From Inquilinus sp042743185 (lineage in GTDB: Bacteria > Pseudomonadota > Alphaproteobacteria > DSM-16000 > Inquilinaceae): a stretch of DNA of 64,000 bases. The stretch lies in NCBI RefSeq assembly GCF_042743185.1, contig NZ_JBHYMS010000008.1, forward strand, positions 104,747-168,746, given 5' to 3'. The position numbers were made by a program, and so were the translations under genes. Positions 50,331-58,608 of the stretch are shown piece by piece. The notes beneath the pieces are model-generated. The model was given only the letters and a program-made list of their open reading frames with translations, was not told the DNA's origin and searched no databases. The stretch's first letter is position 1. Each line of letters starts with the position of its first letter.

Positions 50331-51563
50331 CTACGGCCCGATCAGCGGGACGGCGGCCCCCGCCGCGGCGAGGCCGAGGACCACGGTCCAGGGCGGCGCC
50401 TTCCAGACGGTGAGGAAGAGAAAGCCGGCCAGCGCCAGGACGAAGTCGCGTGGCGCCAGCACGGCGCTGGTCCAGACCGGGCTGTAGAGGGCCGCGCCAA
50501 GGATGCCGACCACGGCCGCGTTGGCGCCGCGCATCGCGCTCTGGGCGCCGGGACGCAGGCGCAGAGCATCCCAGAAGGGCAGGGTGCCGTAGGCCAGCAG
50601 CAGCCCCGGCAGGAAGACGGCGACGAGCGCGATCGCGGCGCCGGCGAGGCCGTTCGGGGGCGGTCCCATCACCGCGCCGAGCCAGGCGGCGAAGGTGAAC
50701 AGTGGCCCGGGCACCGCCTGCGCCAGGCCGTAGCCTTCCAGGAATGCCTCGTTGGAGACCCAGCCGGGCGGCACCACCTCCGCCTGCAGCAGCGGCAGCA
50801 CGACGTGCCCGCCGCCGAAGACCAGCGTGCCCGAGCGGTAGAAGGCGTCGAACAGCGCCAAGCCCTGGCTCCCGGTCGCCGCCGTGAGCGCCGGCACGGC
50901 CAGGAAGATCGCCGCGAACAGGGTCAGGGCGGCGGCGCCGCCCCGGCGCGTCACCGGAAAGCTCAGCCGGCCGGCAGGGGCGGGAGCGCCGTCGCGGCAG
51001 AACCTCAGGCCGACGGCCGCGCCCAGGACGATCGCGCCGATCTGGCCGAGCGAACCGCCGACGAACACCACGAGGGCCACGGCTGCCAGCGCAATCGCCG
51101 CGCGCTCGCGGTCGGGCGTCAGGGCGCGGGCCATGCCCCAGACCGCCTGGGCGACGACGGCGACCGCGACCAGCTTCAGCCCGTGCAGGACGCCCTCGGC
51201 CACGGGGCCGGTGAGGGCGGCGGCGCCGAGCGCGAAGGCGCAGAGCAGGGCGGCCGAGGGCAGGGTGAAGCCGCACCAGGCGGCGAGGCCGCCCAGCAGC
51301 CCGCGGCCGCGCAGCAGGCCGAGGGCGAAGCCGACCTGGCTCGAGGCCGGCCCCGGCAGGAACTGGCACAGGGCGACGAGGTCGGCATAGCCGGCCTCGT
51401 CGATCCATCGCCGCCGCTTCACCAGCTCGTCGCGGAAATAGCCGAGATGGGCGATCGGCCCGCCGAAGGAGGTGAGGCCGAGCTTGAGGAAGACGCGGAA
51501 CACCTCGGCCGGCGAGGCGCGGTCCGGCGCCGCGGTCGCAAAGGATCTGTCGGGGGCGGTCAT
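50331..51563 (-). CDS. chrA: Chromate transporter ChrA
   Basis: The 410-residue inner-membrane protein has two homologous CHR domains, each opening with the family motif: FGGPIAHLGYF at residues 33-43 and FGGGHVVLPLL at 249-259. It has about twelve hydrophobic segments and PGPASSQVGFALG / AVPGPLFTFAAWLGA, also typical. It exports chromate. The ATG at 51563 has GAAGG upstream. It is convergent with the sigma/NrsF pair, 83 bp apart, so co-regulation would need its own promoter upstream of 51563, which was not identified. Confidence 0.9.
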   Translation of the reverse strand: MTAPDRSFATAAPDRASPAEVFRVFLKLGLTSFGGPIAHLGYFRDELVKRRRWIDEAGYADLVALCQFLPGPASSQVGFALGLLRGRGLLGGLAAWCGFTLPSAALLCAFALGAAALTGPVAEGVLHGLKLVAVAVVAQAVWGMARALTPDRERAAIALAAVALVVFVGGSLGQIGAIVLGAAVGLRFCRDGAPAPAGRLSFPVTRRGGAAALTLFAAIFLAVPALTAATGSQGLALFDAFYRSGTLVFGGGHVVLPLLQAEVVPPGWVSNEAFLEGYGLAQAVPGPLFTFAAWLGAVMGPPPNGLAGAAIALVAVFLPGLLLAYGTLPFWDALRLRPGAQSAMRGANAAVVGILGAALYSPVWTSAVLAPRDFVLALAGFLFLTVWKAPPWTVVLGLAAAGAAVPLIGP

Positions 51564-51650
51564 CGCGGCCTTCGCTCGCAGATTCGGGCGGCCCCACCGA
51601 TAGGTGAGGCCCGCCCGCGTCGTCAACCGCGGATGATGACGCGTTTCCGC

Positions 51651-54600
51651 CTATCCCGCGGCGGTGCCGCTGTGGTTCGCCGCCGGCTGCGCCGGCCGCC
51701 TGGCCTGGCTCGGTGCCTTGGCTTTGCGGGCTTCGGCCTGGGCGATTTCGAGCTGCCGTCGCGCCCCGGCATGGGACGGCTCGAGCTCGACCGCCCGGCC
51801 CTGCACCAGCGCCGCCTCGTCCCACCGCTTCTGGCCGGCCAGCAGGTTGCCGAGATGGCGGTGCAACGAGGCATCGTCGGGCGCGAGCTTGATCGCCTTG
51901 CGTGCGGTCGAGAGCGCCTTTTCCATCTGGCCGAGCCCGGCGAAGGCCGCGCTCTGCTGCCGGTGCGCGCCGGCATGGCCGGGGTCGAGGTCGATCGCGC
52001 GGCGCAGCTCCACCACCGCGTCCTTCCAGCGCTTCCGGGTGGCGAGGAGGTTGGCGAGGTGGCGATACAGGCCGGGCTCGTCGGGGGACAGCTCGATCGC
52101 GCGGCGCGCGGCCGCCTCCGCCTCCGCCGGCCGGTCGAGCGCGGCCAGGGCGTTGCTCAGCTGCCGCCGGGCTCCGGCATGCGACGGCTCCAGCGCGATC
52201 GCGGTCTCCAGCGCCGCGACCGCCTCGGTCCAGCGTTTGTCGGAGATCAGCAGCGCGGCGAGGGCGCGGTGCAGATGCGGCCCCTCCGGATCATGCGCCA
52301 GGGCGCGCCGGCAGGCGGCGATCGCCTCCGGCAGCCGGTTCAGCTGCGACAGGACGGTGCTGTGCAGGTGATGCAGCCGGGAGTGGTCCTCGCCCTTGGC
52401 GATCGCCTCGGCGATCAGGCGCTCCGCCGCCTCGGGCTTGCCGGCGTTGATCAGGAAGCCGGCGCGCGCGGTCGTGGCGTTGGCGCTGCCCGCGAAGAGC
52501 CGGCCGATCTCGTCCGCCGTCGCTGCTGCCTCCTCGGCATGGCCGCAGCGCAGCAGGACGGTGGCGACCCAGGAGTAGAGCCCGACCAGGTCGCGCTCGC
52601 GGTCGAAGGCGGTGCGGATGGTGTTGGGCGGGTGGCCCAGCAGCTCCCGCGCCACCGCCGCCGCCCTGGCCTGCTCCGCCTTCGCCTCATCGGGCCTGCG
52701 CAGGTCGGTCAGGATCTCGGCCAGCAGCAGATGCAGGTCCGGGTCGAAGCGGTAATGCCGGATCGATTCGCGCAGGGCATCGGCCGCCTCGTCCAGGCAG
52801 CCACGAGCCCGCAGGATGCGCCCGAGCTGCTCGAACATCGACGACCGGGTGGAGGCGCGCAGCAGCAGCTTGCGCTTCAGCTTCTGCACCACATCGGGCG
52901 GGATCGGATCGCGGGCGTGGTCCTTTTCGGCCTCGTAGAGTCGGATCGCCGTCCGCTCGATCTGCTCCGCTTCGGCCAGGCTGCGGTCGAGCAGCAGGCA
53001 GCGCGCCAGGCTGTGGTGGAAATCCGCACGCTCCGGGTCGAGCGCCAGGGCATTGCGCCAGAACGGGATCGCCTCGGGCGCCCGGCCGATCGTCATCAGC
53101 ATGGTGCCGGCCAGCGCCTGGGCCTCCGCCAGATCGGCCGGGGCGCGCGCAACCCAGTCCCGGGCCAACGCCCGGCCCTCGCCGTGGCGGCCATGACCCC
53201 AGAACAGCTTGAACAGCAACTCGGCCGCGTCGATCGATCCCGGGTCGAGCTCGAGGGCGCGACGGAGGCTGGCGACAGCCTCGTCGATCGCGCCGGTGTG
53301 CTGGGCCGAGCGGCCCATCTGGACATGGTACAGCGGATCGGCCTCGCGCAGGCGCTGCGCCTCCCGGGCCAGCCGGACGGCCTCGTCCTCAGCGCCCCCG
53401 TCCTTCGGGGCCCCCGCGCGCAGCAGCTTGCCGAGATGCAGAAGCGTCGCCGGGTGGCCGGGCAGCAGTGCGGCGGCCCGGCGGGCCTCCGCGATCGCCT
53501 CCTCGGTCCGGCCGCCGCGGGCCAGGGCCTCGCTCCGCACCCGGTGCCGGTAGGCGGTGACTTCGGCCGGCCGGGCGGGGGCCTCGACCGGCTGGTCATC
53601 CTCCCCGTCGGGGAAGACCCGGGCCAGGGTCCGACGCAGCTCCTCGTCGATCTCGAGATCCGTGCCGTCGCCCTGGAACAACTCGGTCCGCTTGGCGTCG
53701 GTCAGGTTCGAATCGACGTCCCAGCTGGTGTTGATCGGCTTGAAGTGGCGCAGGCCGACCTTGAAGCTGGCCTCGTCCGGGGTCATGCCGATGACGTTGT
53801 GGATCGCCCATTGCACGTCCTCCGGCGACTTGGCCGGCACCACCGCCCATTTCTCGGTGCAGGCGTCCAGGCGGCCCGCCTTCTTGTAGAAGAAGTGCCT
53901 GTGCCGGCGCTGCCGCGGCAGCTCCTCGGTCGTGTGGTTGTGGATCCACCAGCCGTCGAAGCGGATGAAGCCGGTGTCCGACTGCTCGGCGATCTCGAAC
54001 ACGCTCTGCCCGTCACGGGTGACGGCCAACTCGTCAATGTCGACGTTGATGACGCTGGCTGCCTTCCGGAAATGGCGCAGCCGGGCATGCTCGAAGGCCG
54101 CGGCCTGGCCGTAGAACGAATCCCAGATGCTGTAGGACAGCGGCCGGCGGCCGTCGAACACGCCCCATTTGAACGGCCAGGGGATGGTCAGCACCTCGAT
54201 CGACGGATCGATCGAGCGCAGCGCGTCGTCGAGCTCGCGGACGTCGTAGGCGGTGGAGTTGTTGTCGTAGAGGACGACGCCGTTGCAGCCATGGCCGCGG
54301 GAGTAGTAGCGGACCCAGTCCTGGACCCAGGCGATGTCGTTGTCCTGGCTCATCGCGTAGATGCAGCGCCGGCCGGCGAAGATCTCGCTCAGATTGGGCT
54401 GCGGTGCCAGGAAGGCGCGGCCGAGGCTGGTATCCGCGATCAGTCCGGTGGTGCCCGGCGGGACCGGGACGGTGACGAGGTCGACCCAGCGCTTGTGCCG
54501 CACCTCGAAGGCACAGGGCTGCATCGAGGGCAGGGCGATGAAGCGGAACTGCAGCTCCGTCTCCAGGTTCAGGAGCGGCGGCCCGACCAGGCGGATCGCC

Positions 54601-55736
54601 TCGCCCGACGCATCCCAGAACACGTCGCAGAACAGGGTGGTGAAGTCGAAATCATCCTCGTAGCCCGCGTGCCGAAGGGTGGGCGGCCGCGGCGGCATGC
54701 GGATCGGGTCGTGGCTGAAGTCCAGGATCCACGGGGACAGCGCCGACAGCCGCCGGGGCGAGCTCTGGCCGCGGCGGAGGACCGGCCCGTCCCGGTCCTC
54801 CGCGTCCCCCGTCGCCGGCACGGACGCCGGCTGCGGCACCTCTGCGGCATAGGCATGGATCAGCCGGCGCAGCCCGTCCTCGACCGAGATCTCGGCCCGC
54901 CAGCCCAGCAATGCTTCCGCCCGCGCGGGATCGCCCCGGAAATGCGCCACGTCGAAAGTGCGGGGCGGGGCCGTGCGGATCTCGATCGGGGCCAGAGCGG
55001 CGGCTCGGGCCATCTCCGCCAGCTCGCCCAGCGACACGGCCCGGCCGCCGACATAGTGGATCGGCGGCAGCGCCCGGTGGCCTTCCTTCAGGCACTCGAT
55101 CAGCAGCATCAGGCCGCGGCCGACATCCTCGACATGGGTGAAGTCGAAGGTGTTCTCGGCGCCCTCGATCGAGATCGTGCCGCCGGTCGCGGCCGCCCGG
55201 GCGAAGGCCGGCACCACCCGGTCGCGATGGTCGGCGGTGGAGCCGAAGACGTTGGAGAAGCGGACGATCGCGGTGGCGAGGCCAGCCTCGCGGGCGCGGC
55301 CCATGGCCGCCTCGGCGGCCACCTTGGACCGGCCGTAGATGTTGACCGGACTGAGCGGCGCATCCTCGGGCACCGGCAGCGTCGCCGAATCGCCATAGAC
55401 CTCGCGGCTGCTGGCATAGATCACCCAGGGCCGGCGGCCGGCGGGCTGCTCCAGCGCGACCTTCAGCACCGCCTCGGTGCCGTTGACGTTGATGTCCCAG
55501 CACAGCTCCGGGTCGCGCTCGCCGGCGATGACGCGGGAAATGGCGGCAAGGGAGAGGACGCCGTCGCATCCGGCTATGGCCTGCCGCAGCTGGTCCAGGT
55601 TCCGGATGTCGCCATGGCCGGGCGTCCCCGGCTCATCGGCGATGTCGAAGGCGACCGTCCGGTGCCCGGCCGCCGCCAGGCATCGCATCATTTCCGTGCC
55701 GATCAGCCCGCGCGAGCCCGTGATGAGGATTCTCAT
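51651..55736 (-). CDS. Epimerase - glycosyltransferase-like - TPR fusion protein
   Basis: The 1361-residue protein has three parts. Residues 1-300 are an extended-SDR NAD-dependent epimerase with GSRGLIG at 7-13 and the catalytic pair Tyr134/Lys138 in NIYGRSK. Residues about 355-700 resemble a GT-A-type glycosyltransferase (family 92 or PF13704-like) with MSQDNDIAWVQDWVRYYSRG, LYDNNS (491-494) and a DxD-type VDIDEL (566-570). Residues about 725-1340 are TPR repeats, many with the pattern AxAAxRRAIELxPDEPxLYRHLAxLL. It may modify a nucleotide sugar and transfer it, with TPRs binding the target. ATG at 55736 is set by alignment to the free-standing copy at 56204-57148; it lacks a clear ribosome-binding site. 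No signal peptide is present. Confidence 0.84.
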   Translation of the reverse strand: MRILITGSRGLIGTEMMRCLAAAGHRTVAFDIADEPGTPGHGDIRNLDQLRQAIAGCDGVLSLAAISRVIAGERDPELCWDINVNGTEAVLKVALEQPAGRRPWVIYASSREVYGDSATLPVPEDAPLSPVNIYGRSKVAAEAAMGRAREAGLATAIVRFSNVFGSTADHRDRVVPAFARAAATGGTISIEGAENTFDFTHVEDVGRGLMLLIECLKEGHRALPPIHYVGGRAVSLGELAEMARAAALAPIEIRTAPPRTFDVAHFRGDPARAEALLGWRAEISVEDGLRRLIHAYAAEVPQPASVPATGDAEDRDGPVLRRGQSSPRRLSALSPWILDFSHDPIRMPPRPPTLRHAGYEDDFDFTTLFCDVFWDASGEAIRLVGPPLLNLETELQFRFIALPSMQPCAFEVRHKRWVDLVTVPVPPGTTGLIADTSLGRAFLAPQPNLSEIFAGRRCIYAMSQDNDIAWVQDWVRYYSRGHGCNGVVLYDNNSTAYDVRELDDALRSIDPSIEVLTIPWPFKWGVFDGRRPLSYSIWDSFYGQAAAFEHARLRHFRKAASVINVDIDELAVTRDGQSVFEIAEQSDTGFIRFDGWWIHNHTTEELPRQRRHRHFFYKKAGRLDACTEKWAVVPAKSPEDVQWAIHNVIGMTPDEASFKVGLRHFKPINTSWDVDSNLTDAKRTELFQGDGTDLEIDEELRRTLARVFPDGEDDQPVEAPARPAEVTAYRHRVRSEALARGGRTEEAIAEARRAAALLPGHPATLLHLGKLLRAGAPKDGGAEDEAVRLAREAQRLREADPLYHVQMGRSAQHTGAIDEAVASLRRALELDPGSIDAAELLFKLFWGHGRHGEGRALARDWVARAPADLAEAQALAGTMLMTIGRAPEAIPFWRNALALDPERADFHHSLARCLLLDRSLAEAEQIERTAIRLYEAEKDHARDPIPPDVVQKLKRKLLLRASTRSSMFEQLGRILRARGCLDEAADALRESIRHYRFDPDLHLLLAEILTDLRRPDEAKAEQARAAAVARELLGHPPNTIRTAFDRERDLVGLYSWVATVLLRCGHAEEAAATADEIGRLFAGSANATTARAGFLINAGKPEAAERLIAEAIAKGEDHSRLHHLHSTVLSQLNRLPEAIAACRRALAHDPEGPHLHRALAALLISDKRWTEAVAALETAIALEPSHAGARRQLSNALAALDRPAEAEAAARRAIELSPDEPGLYRHLANLLATRKRWKDAVVELRRAIDLDPGHAGAHRQQSAAFAGLGQMEKALSTARKAIKLAPDDASLHRHLGNLLAGQKRWDEAALVQGRAVELEPSHAGARRQLEIAQAEARKAKAPSQARRPAQPAANHSGTAAG

Positions 55737-55919
55737 GAAGGTCGGCGTTCCCATGCTCGAAGGCCGCAAGACGGCGCTCGCGCCCTCAGGTTCCACGCAT
55801 CCGGGCGGAAGCTCGGCGATGAAATCTTTGTGTCGCTCGATGATCGGTCGCCGGAGCAATCGATTCGAAACGAAACCTTGATTTCGCCAGAGATTCGGCC
55901 GGAAGCCTTAAGGGTTCGA
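55737..55919. other. Leader region of the fusion gene
   Basis: About 180 bp between the fusion-gene start and its predicted promoter. The strand is moderately GC-rich and holds no convincing gene; an upstream in-frame ATG at 55754 is possible. A long leader could contain regulatory structure, but none was clear by eye. Confidence 0.4.
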
Positions 55920-55948
55920 ATTCAATCTTTGAGAGTTGGCTGTGTCAA
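55920..55948 (-). promoter_or_regulatory. Sigma-70-type promoter of the fusion gene
   Basis: On the minus strand TTGACA (55943-55948) and TTGAAT (55920-55925) are 17 bp apart in an AT-rich patch. A similar block, with the same 17-bp spacing, lies upstream of the free-standing epimerase gene at 57446-57474. Confidence 0.6.
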
Positions 55949-56102
55949 TAAAGTTTTTGTAAGGTTTTATGGGATGGTTTTCTCAGGAGATGAGGCTGAA
56001 ATCTGTCCGGCTGCGGGCCGCCGGCAGCGATGCAGGGGCCGGCAGGCTTGGGAAGAAGGCATGCCAGCAGGACCGCAGGCCTGGAGGCGCGGTCGCTGAT
56101 CT

Positions 56103-56141
56103 CAACAAAAAAGGGCCGGCCACGTGATGCGTGGCCGGCCC
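56103..56141 (-). terminator. Rho-independent terminator of the free-standing epimerase gene
   Basis: On the minus strand a 12-bp perfect GC stem (arms 56130-56141 and 56113-56124, loop of five bases) is followed by TTTTTTGTT. It lies about 60 bp after the epimerase stop and so isolates this gene from the fusion gene downstream. Confidence 0.9.
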
Positions 56142-56203
56142 TCCGGGATCCTTACCTGCGGCTCGAGGCTGCGAAGCCCAGCCGCAAACCTGTCCGAAGC
56201 CTG

Positions 56204-57148
56204 CTACTTCGCTGGTGCGCTCGCAGCGATCCGGGGCTGTTGTCTTTCCGCATCGGCGGCATAGGCATGGATCAGCCGGCGCAGCCCGTCCTCGACCGAG
56301 ATCTCGGCCCGCCAGCCCAGCAGCGTCTCGGCCCGCGCCGGATCGCCCCGGAAATGCGCCACGTCGAAGTTGCGGGGCGGGGCCGTGCGGATCTCGACCG
56401 GGGCCAGAGCGGCGCCCCGGGCCATCTCCGCTAGCTCGCCCAGCGACACGGCCCGGCCGCCGACATAGTGGATCGGCGGCAACGCCCGGTGGCCTTCGTT
56501 CAGGCGCTCCACCAGCAGGGAAAGGCCGCGGCCGACATCCTCGACATGGGTGAAGTCGAAGGTGTTCTCGGCGCCCTCGATCGAGATCGTGCCGCCGGTC
56601 GCGGCCGCCCGGGCGAAGGCCGGCACCACCCGGTCGCGATGGTCGGCGGTCGAGCCGAAGACGTTGGAGAAGCGGACGATCACTGTGGCCAGCCCGGCCT
56701 CGCGGGCGCGGTCGACCGCAGCCTCGGCGGCGGCCTTGGACCGGCCGTAGATGTTGACGGGTTCGAGCGGCGCATCCTCGGGCACCGGCAGTGTCGCCGA
56801 ATCGCCGTAGACCTCACGGCTGCTGGCGTAGACGACCCAGGGCTGCCGGCCGGCCGGCTGCTCCAGCGCGACCTTCAGCACCGCTTCGGTGCCGTTGACG
56901 TTGATGTCCCAGCACAGCTCCGGGTTGCGCTCGCCGGTGATGACGCGGGAGATGGCGGCGAGGGACACGACGCCGCCGCATCCGGTCATGGCCTGCCGCA
57001 GCTGGTCCAGGTTCCGGATGTCGCCATGGCCGGGCGAGCCGGCCTCATAGGCGCTGTCGAAGGGAACCGGCTGGTGCCCGGCCTCGGCAAAGCGCCGCAT
57101 GATCTCGGTGCCGATCAGCCCACGCGAGCCTGTGACTAGGATTCTCAT
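56204..57148 (-). CDS. NAD-dependent epimerase/dehydratase, free-standing copy
   Basis: The 314-residue protein is an extended SDR with GSRGLIG at 7-13 and the catalytic Tyr134/Lys138 in NIYGRSK. It aligns without gaps to residues 1-298 of the fusion protein with about 33 differences (about 89% identical, hand count), so the two arose by tandem duplication or gene conversion. Family members convert UDP- or dTDP-sugars. GAGAG lies ten bases before the ATG at 57148. It has its own promoter-like site and terminator. Confidence 0.87.
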   Translation of the reverse strand: MRILVTGSRGLIGTEIMRRFAEAGHQPVPFDSAYEAGSPGHGDIRNLDQLRQAMTGCGGVVSLAAISRVITGERNPELCWDINVNGTEAVLKVALEQPAGRQPWVVYASSREVYGDSATLPVPEDAPLEPVNIYGRSKAAAEAAVDRAREAGLATVIVRFSNVFGSTADHRDRVVPAFARAAATGGTISIEGAENTFDFTHVEDVGRGLSLLVERLNEGHRALPPIHYVGGRAVSLGELAEMARGAALAPVEIRTAPPRNFDVAHFRGDPARAETLLGWRAEISVEDGLRRLIHAYAADAERQQPRIAASAPAK

Positions 57149-57445
57149 AAGGGATTTCTCTCAAACCGTTGTCCGATGCGATGCCGGCGGCTGCCGACCA
57201 GCGTCCTGTTCAGGCTGTTCCGACTCTTCCTTCCATGGCCTGCGTCGCCCAGTTTACATGGGCAAAGAGCAAAACCCTATTTCCGTGAATCATATCCCCC
57301 TCCTTCATCAGGAGGCGCGAGAAATCCTAGTTACTGAGATTCCGCGCGCCGTAGCCCCCAAGTCTGATAGTGAAGTCCCGATACAGTTCGCCAAGTGGGC
57401 GGCGGACAACCTGTCTGTTTCGAAAGAAATTCCTTGGAGGTTGGA
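57149..57445. other. AT-richer leader/spacer upstream of the free-standing epimerase
   Basis: About 300 bp, distinctly less GC-rich than the rest of the window. It contains short frames on the plus strand that begin MGKEQNPISV but have no ribosome-binding site or recognisable family. It is probably a long leader and regulatory region, or a remnant of foreign DNA. Confidence 0.4.
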
Positions 57446-57474
57446 TTTCAAGCTTTCTGTGCTTGGAGTGTCAA
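57446..57474 (-). promoter_or_regulatory. Sigma-70-type promoter of the free-standing epimerase
   Basis: On the minus strand TTGACA (57469-57474) and TTGAAA (57446-57451) are 17 bp apart. The flanking bases, including a T-rich run on the upstream side, resemble those of the fusion-gene promoter at 55920-55948. Confidence 0.6.
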
Positions 57475-57567
57475 ACGATTTTTGTGAGTTTTGTGGGCTT
57501 TTTTGAGGCAGAAGGACGGCTTGGATCGAGACGGCCGGGCGCAGCCGCGAAATGCGCGATGCCGCCG

Positions 57568-58584
57568 TTACCCGGCAGCTTCCTCGACGGTCTGCTCGAT
57601 GGCGCCGAAGATGGAATGGCCCTGGGCGTCTTTCATCTCGATCCGCACCGTGTCGCCGAAGCGGAGGAAGGACGTCCTCGGTGTGCCGGACAAAATGGTC
57701 TCGACCATGCGCAGCTCGGCCAGGCAGGAATAGCCGAAGCCGCCCTGGGCGATCGGCTTGCCCGGCCCGCCATCCGAGTCACGGTTCGACACGGTGCCGG
57801 AGCCGATGATGGTGCCGGCGCCGAGCGGCCGGGTCTTCGCCGCATGGGCGGCCAGGGCCGGGAAGTCGAAGGTCATGTCGACCCCGGCATCGGCCCGGCC
57901 GAAGGGAGCGCCGTTCAGCTCGACCAGCAGCGGTCGGTGCAGCCTGCCGCCGTCCCAGGCGTCGCCCAGCTCATCCGGCGTCACCGCCACCGGCGAGAAG
58001 GCGGAGGACGGCTTGGACTGGAAGAAGCCGAAGCCCTTGGCCAGCTCCGCCGGGATCAGGTTGCGCAGGGACACGTCGTTGACCAGCATCACCAGCCGGA
58101 TCGCCTTGGCCGCGGCCTCCCGGTCCGCCCCAGCCGGCACATCGCCGGTGACCACCGCGACCTCCGCTTCCAGGTCGATGCCCCAGGCCTCGCTTTCCAT
58201 CCGGATCGGGTCGCGCGGCGCCAGGAAGGTGTCGGAGCCGCCCTGGTACATCAGCGGATCGGTCCAGAAGCTCTCCGGCATCTCGGCGCCGCGCGCCTGC
58301 CGCACCAGCGCCACATGGTTCACATAGGCCGAGCCGTCGGCCCATTGATAGGCGCGGGGCAGGGGCGACAGGGCCTGGTGCTCGCGGAACCGGTCGCTCG
58401 GCACGGCGCCGAGCTCGAGGTCATGGGCCAGCGCCTCCAGCCGCGGCCGCAGCAGGTCCCAGTCGTCGAGGGCGCGCTGCAGCGTCGGGGCGATGCCCCC
58501 GGCCACGGTGTAGCGGGTCAGATCGCGTGAGACGACGACGAGGCGCCCGTCGCGCGACCCGTCCCTCAGGCTGGCGAGCTTCAT
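57568..58584 (-). CDS. fahA: Fumarylacetoacetase
   Basis: The 338-residue protein is a bacterial-type fumarylacetoacetate hydrolase: SFWTDPLMYQGGSDTFL, the metal-site block GIDLEAEVAVVTGDVPAG, VNDVSLRNLIPAELAKGFGF, FQSKPSSAFSPVAVTPDEL, and GSGTVSNRD. It splits fumarylacetoacetate to fumarate and acetoacetate in the last step of tyrosine degradation. AAGGAACC precedes the ATG. It lies 24 bp downstream of hmgA on the same strand. The isomerase gene maiA is not in the window. Confidence 0.9.
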   Translation of the reverse strand: MKLASLRDGSRDGRLVVVSRDLTRYTVAGGIAPTLQRALDDWDLLRPRLEALAHDLELGAVPSDRFREHQALSPLPRAYQWADGSAYVNHVALVRQARGAEMPESFWTDPLMYQGGSDTFLAPRDPIRMESEAWGIDLEAEVAVVTGDVPAGADREAAAKAIRLVMLVNDVSLRNLIPAELAKGFGFFQSKPSSAFSPVAVTPDELGDAWDGGRLHRPLLVELNGAPFGRADAGVDMTFDFPALAAHAAKTRPLGAGTIIGSGTVSNRDSDGGPGKPIAQGGFGYSCLAELRMVETILSGTPRTSFLRFGDTVRIEMKDAQGHSIFGAIEQTVEEAAG

Positions 58585-58608
58585 CGGCCGGTTCCTTCCC
58601 GAATTGTT

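Noticed and set aside
50304..56099. A 1931-codon stop-free plus-strand frame antisense to the ChrA and fusion genes
   Set aside because: It is the mirror of genuine minus-strand genes with strong family motifs. High GC removes stop codons from antisense frames, and its translation is low-complexity Arg/Gly/Ala/Gln without any domain.
57252..57506. Plus-strand frame starting MGKEQNPISV upstream of the epimerase gene
   Set aside because: It has no ribosome-binding site or recognisable family, and runs through a predicted minus-strand promoter block. It is reported only as an AT-rich spacer.
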